Positions 14,457 to 21,078 of a DNA stretch of 21,078 nt are shown one piece after another. Position numbers and translations under genes: made by a program. The DNA comes from Prevotellaceae bacterium UBA1720 (lineage in GTDB: Bacteria > Bacteroidota > Bacteroidia > Bacteroidales > Bacteroidaceae). The DNA lies in NCBI GenBank assembly GCA_002317475.1, contig DCIS01000128.1:1-21078 (forward strand). Reading direction: 5' to 3'. The stretch's first letter is position 1, and each line of letters opens with the position of its first letter. The notes below the pieces were generated by a model. That model saw only the letters and a program-made list of their open reading frames with translations. It made no database searches and was not told the DNA's origin.

Positions 14457-14717
14457 TTACATCATAGCACCCAGAATCTTCTGGAAGAACTGCATGTGTT
14501 CGTCGCGCCACTGATGGATGGCTCGTTCCAACTGGTCCAGATTGGCCTGTTCGGGAGTGACGGTTCGACCATCATCCAGAACGAGGAAGAGTTCGTAGTC
14601 ATCATTGTTGTAGGCTTTCTGAAAGCCGTGATATCCTAACTGTACTTCACCCTCCATGGCTGAAACGATGGCGTCGAGGGTGAGAGTGGCTTGCTCAAGT
14701 CTAAATGGTTCGTTCAT
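14457..14717 (-). CDS. Small hypothetical protein (86 residues)
   Basis: The ATG at 14715-14717 gives an 86-residue soluble acidic protein beginning M-N-E-P-F-R-L-E-Q-A-T-L and ending K-I-L-G-A-M-M. It has a helix-rich C-terminal half with W70 and several aromatic residues. An open frame extends upstream to 14879, but the extra part is translated AGAAAC repeat and promoter sequence and is rejected. The -7 box at 14788-14795 lies about 70 bases upstream of this start, with the repeat array forming the leader. It is followed by the GH20 gene after 30 bases. I do not recognise a family or motif, and no membrane segment or signal peptide is seen. A link to the hexosaminidase is suggested only by position. 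Confidence 0.7.
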   Translation of the reverse strand: MNEPFRLEQATLTLDAIVSAMEGEVQLGYHGFQKAYNNDDYELFLVLDDGRTVTPEQANLDQLERAIHQWRDEHMQFFQKILGAMM

Positions 14718-14728
14718 GGGTTTTGGGG

Positions 14729-14780
14729 GTTTCTTGTTTCTAGGTTTCTTGTTTCTCGTTTCTCGTTTCTCGTTTCTCGT
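14729..14780 (-). repeat. AGAAAC tandem repeat array forming the leader of the small gene
   Basis: Read on the minus strand, AGAAAC recurs every 7-8 bases about seven times (units such as GAGAAAC, AAGAAAC, CTAGAAAC), from just after the -7 box to about 12 bases before the ATG. It lies within the predicted 5' untranslated leader. Sequence and orientation match the arrays at 17398-17466 and 17827-17885. Confidence 0.85.
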
Positions 14781-14787
14781 TGTTTCG

Positions 14788-14795
14788 CAAAGATA
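14788..14795 (-). promoter_or_regulatory. -7 box upstream of the repeat leader
   Basis: TATCTTTG on the minus strand matches TAnnTTTG. No clear -33 TTTG at the expected distance; the upstream region is A/T-rich. A start near 14781 would place the whole AGAAAC array in the transcript leader. Confidence 0.55.
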
Positions 14796-14835
14796 GAAAA
14801 TTTTTTTTTGTTTGAATAATTTCTTGCTGATTTTC

Positions 14836-14866
14836 TTGCATGGTGTTTGTAAAAAATGTAAATTTG
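14836..14866 (+). promoter_or_regulatory. Promoter of the secreted protein gene at 14917
   Basis: TTGC (14836-14839) and TAAATTTG (14859-14866) are spaced by 19 bases. The expected start is near 14872, with a leader of about 45 bases. It is divergent from the -7 box at 14788-14795. Confidence 0.7.
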
Positions 14867-14916
14867 CAAAAATTAACACAATTTTGATTACTACTTAACC
14901 ATTAATCTATTGCACC

Positions 14917-15741
14917 ATGAAACGAGTATTACTATCCATTTGTTTGTGTTTTAGTGTTTTAGTACTATGTGCACAATTTCCTGGCAGAGGCATGAGAAAC
15001 CGTTTCCCAGGTGGACCACAGAATGGTGGTTTCCGCGAATTGCTTTCTTATGGCGCGACTCCTATCAATGCCCATACCGTATTGCGCATGTTGTCTTTCT
15101 CCCCTGCTGTTGTCCTGACAGAGGAGGAGTCTGAACGCTATGGCCATAAACAGTTGTTGAACGACATGTACGAACTTTTTCTACCCGTGTATCGTTCTAC
15201 GCTCACCTTCAACGATATCAATTTCATCCTTGCCATTTATCACAGTCCCAATGTGAGCATGGCTATTCGTCATTTATCTATCTTCGACGATATGCCCGGT
15301 GAAGAGATGTCGAAGTATTTGACACCTGCCATCAATGCTATCATTGCTGGCGAGAAGCCTGAACCTGTAAAACTGAACGAGGGTATCTCGCCAAGTTATC
15401 TTGAAGCCTCAGGTGCTTATTATGAGTCAACGGGACGTGGTGACATGCTCAAGCAACTCAAGAATGTGGCAGATCAGAATGGCAATGAAGGTGGTGCTAA
15501 GCACTTGTCGCAGATTGTTGACTACCTCTTGGCAAACAATGCTGTAGTTTATGCCAATGTCGGTAATGGTAAGGTAACCGAGGATGAGTTCCGTTTGATT
15601 GCCGGTCTGTATGAGACCACTGCTTTCCAGCATTTCAGGGCAGGTCATCTGAACCTCTCTTCGCAGAGCACCACTATTCTTCCCAAGATTATCGAGCGTG
15701 CAAAGGCTTGGAAGGAAAAGAAGGACAAGGGTAATCAGTAA
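14917..15741 (+). CDS. Secreted protein of unknown function (weakly DUF2059-like)
   Basis: 274 residues. A clear signal peptide (M-K-R, hydrophobic core, V-L-C-A-Q, cleavage probably after Ala19) is followed by a short Gly/Arg/Pro-rich segment and a mainly helical body. The segment T-L-T-F-N-D-I-N-F-I-L-A-I-Y-H-S-P-N (about 96-113) resembles the pattern of DUF2059 proteins, where a helix is followed by F-Y-x-S-P, but the match is weak. A second similar helix-plus-turn occurs near 222-240 (D-E-F-R-L-I-A-G-L-Y-E-T), hinting at two related halves. The C-terminus is Lys-rich. It is expected in the periplasm or outer membrane. It has its own promoter and ends at a terminator hairpin, so it is a single-gene unit. 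Function not assignable. Confidence 0.75.
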   Translation: MKRVLLSICLCFSVLVLCAQFPGRGMRNRFPGGPQNGGFRELLSYGATPINAHTVLRMLSFSPAVVLTEEESERYGHKQLLNDMYELFLPVYRSTLTFNDINFILAIYHSPNVSMAIRHLSIFDDMPGEEMSKYLTPAINAIIAGEKPEPVKLNEGISPSYLEASGAYYESTGRGDMLKQLKNVADQNGNEGGAKHLSQIVDYLLANNAVVYANVGNGKVTEDEFRLIAGLYETTAFQHFRAGHLNLSSQSTTILPKIIERAKAWKEKKDKGNQ

Positions 15742-15764
15742 ATAAAAACCTTTTCATATAACCA

Positions 15765-15798
15765 ATTAAGGTGGGGTTCGAAAGATTCCCACCTTAAT
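15765..15798. terminator. Bidirectional terminator-like hairpin between convergent genes
   Basis: ATTAAGGTGGG (15765-15775) pairs perfectly with CCCACCTTAAT (15788-15798) across a 12-base loop. It sits between the stop of the secreted protein gene (15741) and the stop of the esterase gene (15817). The U-rich tails are short on either strand, so its strength is uncertain. Confidence 0.7.
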
Positions 15799-15816
15799 CT
15801 GTATATTCAGTCTACG

Positions 15817-17385
15817 TCACTTTGCCCAGGCTTTTCCTTCTGCCGTTCTTCTCCACTGGAAATAACCATCCAGCACGTGAAGTGCATCCTGACTGGGAAC
15901 GGGACCTGCAGCAGGGGTGGGACCTGTAAGGTGCATCACCTGAGGTGCATCGTTCGAGAAGCGGGGCCAGAGGGGAATACCCTCGCCATTGGGGTCACCT
16001 TTCTTGGCAAAGTTCAGCCAGTATTTGCCCATGATCTTTGACAGGGGACGGTCTGACTCGGGATGAGCAAAACCATCCATGTGCTGGAAGACGTAAGCCA
16101 CGTCCTGTCCATGAGGTGAACCCTTTCCGTATTGGGGAGAACCAACGGGATAGTTAGGGTGCTGGTCGAAATAGTACAGGAACACCTTTGACTTTCCTGT
16201 CTGGCTCTGCAGACGAGCCCAGTTCCAGGTTTGCCAGCCAAAGGCTGCATCGCGCATCAGGTCGCGTGACTGCTTGCCACCATCCTCTGCTGTGAAGGGA
16301 TAGGCTTTCAGCAGTGCCTCGGCAAATGGGCCATAACGTTGCTCCGTGTTCTTCTTGTAGGACTCTGGTGTATTGCCGCCAAAAGAGAAGCTGGCACCCT
16401 CGTCGGAATTGTAGCCTATCAATACGGGTACATCATTATATAGGCCCTGTGCGTAACGTTCTGACTGGTCACCGGGAATAACATAACCGTCCACGATGGG
16501 CCAACTGCTGCTGCCCAGACCACGACTGGCAAACTTCGACGCATCCATGGCACGTAGTTCGGCCAAAGACTTAGCACCGAGCGAGGCCATCAGTTTCTTG
16601 CCTGCTTCCTCTGCTTGTTCCAGTGTCTGCATGTTCTCACCGGGATAGGTAGTGGGACGTGTTGGGCCGAAATTACCACCACTTTGCGAGATGGCTCCTT
16701 GAATCAATCCTTTGGCCAATGGTGAACCGCAAAGCATGCTTACCGAGATACCACCAGCAGATTCTCCAAAGATGGTCACCTGGTTGGGATCACCACCAAA
16801 CTTCGCAATATTCTTCTTTACCCACTTCAGTCCTGCTATCTGGTCCAGAATGCCATAGTTGCCTGACACATGGTTGGGGTCTTCGGCAGACAGTTCGGGA
16901 AGAGCCAGGAATCCCAACTGCCCCACACGATAATTGATGCTGACCAGCACCACATCCTTGTCCACCTGTGCCAGAGCCTCACAGTCGTAGCTGGGGTCGG
17001 CGGTGTTGCCGAACACGAATCCACCACCATAGATCCATACCAGCACGGGCAGTTTGTCCTTGGGTGAATGGGCAGGTGTCCATACATTCAGGTAGAGGCA
17101 GTCCTCGCTGTATTCGGGCGAAGGATTGTTTTGTATAGGTCCTGTGGCATACTTGCTGGCATCACGCACGCCCTTCCATGCCTTTACAGGCTGTGGGGCT
17201 TTCCAGCGCAGATCGCCTACTGGAGGGGCACCAAAAGGTATACCCTTGAATATCATCAGTCCGTTGGATTTATATCCCTGGATGTCGCCTCCTTCTACCG
17301 TGAGAAGGGCATCAGCAAACTTGTCTGCACGACAGTTCATCCCCATCATGCAGCATGCTACTAATAGCAGATACCATTTTTTCAT
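15817..17385 (-). CDS. Type-B carboxylesterase (para-nitrobenzyl-esterase-like)
   Basis: 522 residues. A signal peptide (M-K-K-W then hydrophobic to about residue 20) precedes an alpha/beta-hydrolase of the COesterase family. The early motif F-K-G-I-P-F-G-A-P-P, the E-D-C-L-Y-L-N-V-W-T-P segment (94-104) and the oxyanion loop Y-G-G-G-F-V-F-G (119-126) are all present. The triad is Ser209 in G-E-S-A-G-G, Glu329 in S-D-E-G-A-S and His425 in S-P-H-G-Q-D. All catalytic residues are intact and the length is normal. It should hydrolyse carboxylic esters in the periplasm, possibly acyl or feruloyl groups on plant polysaccharide, though the substrate is not shown. It is the last gene of the minus-strand signalling cluster; the gap to the Hpt gene is filled by AGAAAC repeats. 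Confidence 0.9.
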   Translation of the reverse strand: MKKWYLLLVACCMMGMNCRADKFADALLTVEGGDIQGYKSNGLMIFKGIPFGAPPVGDLRWKAPQPVKAWKGVRDASKYATGPIQNNPSPEYSEDCLYLNVWTPAHSPKDKLPVLVWIYGGGFVFGNTADPSYDCEALAQVDKDVVLVSINYRVGQLGFLALPELSAEDPNHVSGNYGILDQIAGLKWVKKNIAKFGGDPNQVTIFGESAGGISVSMLCGSPLAKGLIQGAISQSGGNFGPTRPTTYPGENMQTLEQAEEAGKKLMASLGAKSLAELRAMDASKFASRGLGSSSWPIVDGYVIPGDQSERYAQGLYNDVPVLIGYNSDEGASFSFGGNTPESYKKNTEQRYGPFAEALLKAYPFTAEDGGKQSRDLMRDAAFGWQTWNWARLQSQTGKSKVFLYYFDQHPNYPVGSPQYGKGSPHGQDVAYVFQHMDGFAHPESDRPLSKIMGKYWLNFAKKGDPNGEGIPLWPRFSNDAPQVMHLTGPTPAAGPVPSQDALHVLDGYFQWRRTAEGKAWAK

Positions 17386-17397
17386 TGTGGGTTTGTT

Positions 17398-17466
17398 GTT
17401 TCTGGGTTTCTGGGTTTCTCGTTTCTGAGTTTCTTGTTTCTGAGTTTCTTGTTTCTAGTTTCTGGG
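17398..17466 (-). repeat. AGAAAC tandem repeats filling the Hpt-to-esterase gap
   Basis: On the minus strand the array begins directly after the Hpt stop codon (TAA then CCCAGAAAC) and continues as eight or nine AGAAAC units spaced 7-8 bases to within about 15 bases of the esterase ATG. It is A-rich with little hairpin potential. Confidence 0.85.
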
Positions 17467-17817
17467 TTAGGCCATGTACTGATGAAGGGTCTGGATGATA
17501 AGGTCATAGCTTTCCTGCACTTTGGCGAGCAAAAGGGGATCAGCAGGACTCACTTGGTCTCTCATCTGCTCAGTGAGGGCTGATGCTGCTTGCTGCAGTT
17601 CGGTGAAGGCCAGGTTGGCAGCAACACCTTTCAGGGTGTGTACAGCACGGAATGCCTCGGGGTTGTTACCCTCTGCGATTTTTTCCAGCAGTGTCTGCAT
17701 GGAGGGATCAGCAGGGAATTTACGAATAAAACGGTCTACCAGATTGTCGTTCATCAGTCTGGTCTTTGCTTCTGCATAGTTTCCATGCAGGTTGGCATAA
17801 ACTTCTTCTAGTGTCAT
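17467..17817 (-). CDS. Stand-alone Hpt (histidine phosphotransfer) protein
   Basis: 116 residues, all helical, with the Hpt signature A-V-H-T-L-K-G-V-A-A-N-L; His60 is the predicted phosphorylated residue. Hpt proteins carry phosphate between receiver domains in a phosphorelay and have no catalytic activity of their own. The preceding gene encodes a hybrid kinase with a C-terminal receiver but no Hpt of its own, so this protein is its probable next acceptor. It could also serve the receiver proteins of the plus-strand operon (inference). The ATG at 17815-17817 is preceded by an AGAAAC array and no Shine-Dalgarno sequence. The family assignment is firm; partners are inferred from position. Confidence 0.93.
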   Translation of the reverse strand: MTLEEVYANLHGNYAEAKTRLMNDNLVDRFIRKFPADPSMQTLLEKIAEGNNPEAFRAVHTLKGVAANLAFTELQQAASALTEQMRDQVSPADPLLLAKVQESYDLIIQTLHQYMA

Positions 17818-17826
17818 ATTTTTGGG

Positions 17827-17885
17827 GTTTCTTGTTTCTATGTTTCTAGGTTTCTAGGTTTCTTGTTTCTAAGTTTCTCGGTTTC
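17827..17885 (-). repeat. AGAAAC tandem repeats filling the kinase-to-Hpt gap
   Basis: On the minus strand the array starts at the kinase stop codon itself (TAAGAAACC) and contains about eight units such as TAGAAACC, TAGAAACA and GAGAAACT, ending about 10 bases before the Hpt ATG. The gap between the two genes (68 bases) is almost entirely repeat. Confidence 0.85.
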
Positions 17886-20654
17886 TTAGGGTTTCAAGGA
17901 TTGTGCTATGGTAGTCATCATGAGGTTGATGTCAATAGGTTTGGCGATATGCCCGTTCATGCCGGCATTCTTGGCATCTTCCTGGTCCTTCTTGAAGGCG
18001 TTGGCTGTCATGGCCAGGATGGGGATGTTGGCCTTCTTGGGGTCGTTGAGATTGCGGATGTAGCGTGTTGCCTCGTATCCGTTCATGTTGGGCATCTGCA
18101 CATCCATGAGTATCAGGTCATAGGTACCGGCAGGAGCCTCGTTGTACATCTCCACACAGACCTTTCCATCCTCTGCACGGTCTATGGTGAATCCTGCCTC
18201 TTTCAGAATCTCTATGGCTATCTCGGCATTCAGTTCGTTGTCCTCTGCCAGCAAGATGTGCTTGCCTTGGAAGGAGTCTGTGTCCACCTCCTCGGGAGTT
18301 GCTGACTGGGCTCCCGTCTCGTATGCTATGCGGTGAGGGATAGTCACCCAGAAGGTCGTGCCCTTGCCCAGTTCGCTCTCCACGGTGATCGTACCACCCA
18401 TCAGTTCCACCAGTTTCTTGGTGATGGCCATGCCCAGACCTGTACCCTTGATCTTGTTGTCGGTATAGGCTTTCTCTCGTGTGAAGTCCTCGAAGATGTG
18501 AGGCAGATACTCCTCGGACATGCCTATACCCGTATCGCGCACCATTCCCTGTATCTTCACCCATCCGGGACGCTCGTCGGGCAGTTCGGTACTGGTGATG
18601 GTTACCGTTCCCCCTGCAGGTGTATATTTGTAGGCATTCGAGAGCAGATTCATGTATATGTCGCTGAGTTTCACGGCGTCGCAGTAGATACCCTTTACCT
18701 TGACGTTTGGGATGAACTCCATCTTCAGGCCTTTCTTCTCCATCAGGTCGCTGTACAGGTCCTGTACCTCCAGCAGCACCTCGCCTATCGCTCTTGGCTC
18801 CTCGTTCAGCTCCGTCTTGCCGCTCTCGATGCGTGCCATTTCGAGGACGTTGTTGATAAGTCCCAGTAGGAAGTCGCTGGAACGGCGTATCTTTTGCAGG
18901 TAGTCCTTGCATAGCTCCGTATTGGTGATATCCCTCGACATGAGGTTGGTGTAGCCAATGATGGCGTTCATGGGTGTACGTATATCATGACTCATACTGA
19001 AGAGGAATCGCGTCTTGGCCTGGTTGGCAGCATCAGCCCTGCGATGGTCCCTACGGGTAATGTACAGCATAAAGGAGAATAGTCCCAGAATGACCAGCAC
19101 GGTGATGGCCAAGGGATAGAAATGAGCCCTGACGAAATCCTCGATGGTGGTCTCGTGCATTACTGCTGAGTGTTTAGCCAGCGAGGCATGAATCTCTGAA
19201 TTGCTCATCATGCGTGACAGGCGACTGATGATGGCGAACAGTTGAGTTTCGCCAGCCTTGACGGCAAAGTTAAGTGAGATGATGGAACCAGTAGCTACAG
19301 CCTTTAGTCCGTTACGCTCGATAGCGTTGCCAAGGACACCAATACGATAGTTGCTGATCAGCAGCAAGTCAGCCTTGTTGTCTGCCACGCCCTTCAGACA
19401 CTCCATGGTCGAGGGGAAGTGTACGATCTCCCAATCCTGATATTGCTCATGTAAGAGGGAAAGATAGTTAGGGTTTGAGGCATTGATGGCGGCACGCACA
19501 TGCCCTTCAGGATCGAACTGGTCATTGTTTCTCACCACAGCCATCTCGGCTGATCTTACGAAGGCATCGGTGTAGAGCAGACCTGCCATCTCGGCGTCAT
19601 AGACGCTCATACCGTTGGGGAAAGCCACGTCCACCTCGCCCTTCTTCACGGCATCAATAGCATTGTTGATGGTGGGGTAGGGGATGGCCTCAATGTGCAG
19701 TTTCACATCGGGGAAGATGCCACTTACCTTCTCAATAAAGTCTTGGAGCAAGCCGTTCACCTCGCCCGTTTCGGGGTTTTGGGCACAGAAGGGCAGGTAG
19801 TTGTCGCGATAACCTATACGCAGGGTGCCATGCTTCTTCAACCATTCCACCTCATTGCTGGGCATGGAGCGGTAGAAGTTGGTATAGGCGAAGTATTTCT
19901 CATGCAACTCACGGTTGTAATAGCTGTTGTGCGAGCGTATCTGCGACATCGACCTGTCCAGCATATTCTTCAGGTCAGGACGGTTTTTGTTGATGGCAAA
20001 ATAGATATTCGACGAACCGATATGGGCCACCGGGATACAGATGTCCTGTGCGGACTTGCTGAAGGAACTTACAGCGGCAATGGCATCAATCTCCCCTTTC
20101 TGCAGCAGGTCGAGATACTCATTCTGGTCGATGTCGTACTCTGCCACCTCGCAGTGTATACGGTGCAGGTTCATCCATTCCCTGAGTAATTTCTTGGGCA
20201 GACTGTTCTTGTTTACGCCGATGCGTTTGCCTTCCAGTGAACGGAAATCTCCTGCAGCGTATTTGTTGTCTTTGGAAAGGGCCAGGATGTAGTAGTCCTC
20301 TGTGCCCATCTCGTTCTCGGAGAAGAGCATGCTTCCCTCTCTCTCTGGGGTGCGTGACACGTCCGAGAGCAGGTCTATCTCGCCCCTCTGTAGCATCTCG
20401 AACAGGTTGACCCAACTGCCCTCTACATATTCGTATGTCCACCCCGTATTGGCTGCTATTCGGCGCTGGTATTCGTAGGCATAGCCTGAGCGTCTGCCCA
20501 GACGGTCGATATGATTGAACGTCGACTCATACCATCCCACACGCACCACGGTCCCTGTATTTTGGGCACACACGGGTAGGATGCCAGCCAGCAGTATCAA
20601 TGCTGGAAGTATTGCGAGTATTAGGATGCTATGTAATTGTTTTCTTGTATTCAT
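17886..20654 (-). CDS. Hybrid histidine kinase with tandem solute-binding sensor domains (BvgS/EvgS-like architecture)
   Basis: 922 residues. A signal peptide ends near residue 30 (P-V-C-A-Q). Two periplasmic SBP_bac_3-type domains follow (about 35-262 and 275-505), each opening with a short strand, V-R-V-G-W-Y and L-R-I-G-Y-R. A membrane span lies at about 512-533. The HisKA domain has H556 in S-H-D-I-R-T-P-M-N. The HATPase carries intact N box (N669/N673), D707-T-G-I-G-M and G-T-G-L-G-M. The receiver (about 797-922) has E804-D805, phospho-acceptor D851 in L-M-D-V-Q-M-P and K905 in A-K-P-I. No PAS linker is evident between membrane span and HisKA. The ligand is probably an amino acid or other small polar solute, from the family alone. 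It lies 8 bases after a partial paralog and is followed by the Hpt gene. Confidence 0.93.
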   Translation of the reverse strand: MNTRKQLHSILILAILPALILLAGILPVCAQNTGTVVRVGWYESTFNHIDRLGRRSGYAYEYQRRIAANTGWTYEYVEGSWVNLFEMLQRGEIDLLSDVSRTPEREGSMLFSENEMGTEDYYILALSKDNKYAAGDFRSLEGKRIGVNKNSLPKKLLREWMNLHRIHCEVAEYDIDQNEYLDLLQKGEIDAIAAVSSFSKSAQDICIPVAHIGSSNIYFAINKNRPDLKNMLDRSMSQIRSHNSYYNRELHEKYFAYTNFYRSMPSNEVEWLKKHGTLRIGYRDNYLPFCAQNPETGEVNGLLQDFIEKVSGIFPDVKLHIEAIPYPTINNAIDAVKKGEVDVAFPNGMSVYDAEMAGLLYTDAFVRSAEMAVVRNNDQFDPEGHVRAAINASNPNYLSLLHEQYQDWEIVHFPSTMECLKGVADNKADLLLISNYRIGVLGNAIERNGLKAVATGSIISLNFAVKAGETQLFAIISRLSRMMSNSEIHASLAKHSAVMHETTIEDFVRAHFYPLAITVLVILGLFSFMLYITRRDHRRADAANQAKTRFLFSMSHDIRTPMNAIIGYTNLMSRDITNTELCKDYLQKIRRSSDFLLGLINNVLEMARIESGKTELNEEPRAIGEVLLEVQDLYSDLMEKKGLKMEFIPNVKVKGIYCDAVKLSDIYMNLLSNAYKYTPAGGTVTITSTELPDERPGWVKIQGMVRDTGIGMSEEYLPHIFEDFTREKAYTDNKIKGTGLGMAITKKLVELMGGTITVESELGKGTTFWVTIPHRIAYETGAQSATPEEVDTDSFQGKHILLAEDNELNAEIAIEILKEAGFTIDRAEDGKVCVEMYNEAPAGTYDLILMDVQMPNMNGYEATRYIRNLNDPKKANIPILAMTANAFKKDQEDAKNAGMNGHIAKPIDINLMMTTIAQSLKP

Positions 20655-20662
20655 GGGTGTCG

Positions 20663-21078
20663 TTATTTCATAATGCGTTGTAGGGTGGTGAGCAACTCGA
20701 CAAGATCTATGGGTTTGGACAGATGACCATTCATGCCTATATTGATGGCATTTTTCTTGTCCTCGTCAAAGGCATTGGCCGTCATGGCCAGGATGGGGAT
20801 GTTGCATTTCCGCTCGTCAGAGAGGTTGCGTATAAGCTCTGTTGCCTTGTAACCGTTCATATTGGGCATCTGTATATCCATCAGGATGACATCGTAGTAA
20901 CCTGCTTCTGCCTCCTGCATTTTCTGCAGGCAGATCAGTCCGTCCATGGCATGGTCCACCTCAAATCCTACCTCTTTCAGCAGGGTGATGGCTATCTCTG
21001 CATTCAGTTCGTTGTCCTCGGCCAGGAGGATGCGTCTGCCCTCGAAACTGCTCGTTCCTTGCTCGTTCGTCTGTTCCT
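20663..21078 (-). CDS. Hybrid histidine kinase, C-terminal receiver domain only (5' end outside window)
   Basis: The frame is open from the window edge to the TAA at 20663-20665, giving about 138 residues. Only a receiver domain is visible, with E-D-N-E-L-N-A-E-I-A-I at its start, phospho-acceptor Asp in L-M-D-I-Q-M-P-N-M-N-G and the conserved Lys in S-K-P-I-D. It is strikingly similar to the receiver of the neighbouring kinase downstream: A-E-D-N-E-L-N-A-E-I-A-I, Q-M-P-N-M-N-G-Y and I-P-I-L-A-M-T-A-N-A-F are identical. The two therefore probably arose by tandem duplication. A short linker rich in Gln, Thr and Glu precedes the receiver, as at the end of a HATPase domain. The internal GTG at 20959 is not a real start. 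Confidence 0.88.
   Translation of the reverse strand, partial: EQTNEQGTSSFEGRRILLAEDNELNAEIAITLLKEVGFEVDHAMDGLICLQKMQEAEAGYYDVILMDIQMPNMNGYKATELIRNLSDERKCNIPILAMTANAFDEDKKNAINIGMNGHLSKPIDLVELLTTLQRIMK

Noticed and set aside
14718..14879. N-terminal extension of the small gene at 14457-14717
   Set aside because: It would be encoded by the AGAAAC repeat, the -7 box and A/T-rich upstream sequence; the ATG at 14717 fits the promoter position.
17398..17885. CRISPR or minisatellite coding region at the AGAAAC arrays
   Set aside because: Units of 7-8 bases without spacers, interrupted by the intact Hpt gene; open frames through them translate to low-complexity Lys/Arg/Asn peptides.
18118..18912. 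264-residue minus-strand open frame
   Set aside because: It is a shifted frame of the hybrid kinase gene, rich in Arg/Gly/Gln with no recognisable fold.

Overview
The window looks like a chromosomal segment of a Bacteroidales bacterium, most likely Prevotella or a close relative (inference). Three things support this. Clear Bacteroidetes-type promoters (TTTG or TTG, about 19-20 bases, then TAnnTTTG) sit upstream of several genes. Start codons lack Shine-Dalgarno sequences. The gene content also fits: a fimbrillin-like protein, hybrid sensor kinases, a GH20 hexosaminidase and a BASS-type transporter.

Layout. (1) 1-478: the 3' end of a fimbrillin-like surface protein gene. (2) 555-7768, plus strand: a promoter followed by a tight signalling operon. 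It encodes a stand-alone receiver protein, two tandem lipoprotein-type histidine kinases with periplasmic binding-protein-like sensors (overlapping at ATGA), and a multi-membrane-span hybrid kinase whose ATP-binding N box carries Ser in place of the usual Asn. (3) 7782-9158, minus strand: a nucleotide-sugar (UDP-glucose type) dehydrogenase containing two repeat-like in-frame segments. (4) 9160-10350: a gene-poor stretch with a decayed gene, a 48-base near-perfect palindrome, tRNA-Arg(TCT) with its own promoter and terminator, and a probable small RNA with promoter and terminator hairpin. (5) 10387-12702, plus strand: a BASS-like transporter, a secreted FMN-binding protein and a patatin-like hydrolase, ending inside a striking 10-base CCTAGG tandem array. 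(6) 12816-14717, minus strand: a GH20 hexosaminidase and a small unknown protein. (7) 14917-15741, plus strand: a secreted protein of unknown function. (8) 15817-21078, minus strand: a partial hybrid kinase, a second hybrid kinase with tandem solute-binding sensor domains, a stand-alone Hpt protein and a type-B carboxylesterase.

Working together. The window holds five kinases or kinase fragments, one free receiver and one free Hpt protein, but no DNA-binding output domain. The plausible reading is a branched phosphorelay in which phosphate moves kinase -> receiver -> Hpt -> receiver, with the final output encoded elsewhere. The minus-strand signalling genes are separated by AGAAAC-type short repeats that fill nearly the whole gap between a stop codon and the next start. 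The same repeat forms the 5' leader of the small gene at 14457-14717, and a short version lies inside the dehydrogenase coding sequence. The repeat and small-RNA content, more than any single gene, is the least conventional part of the window.
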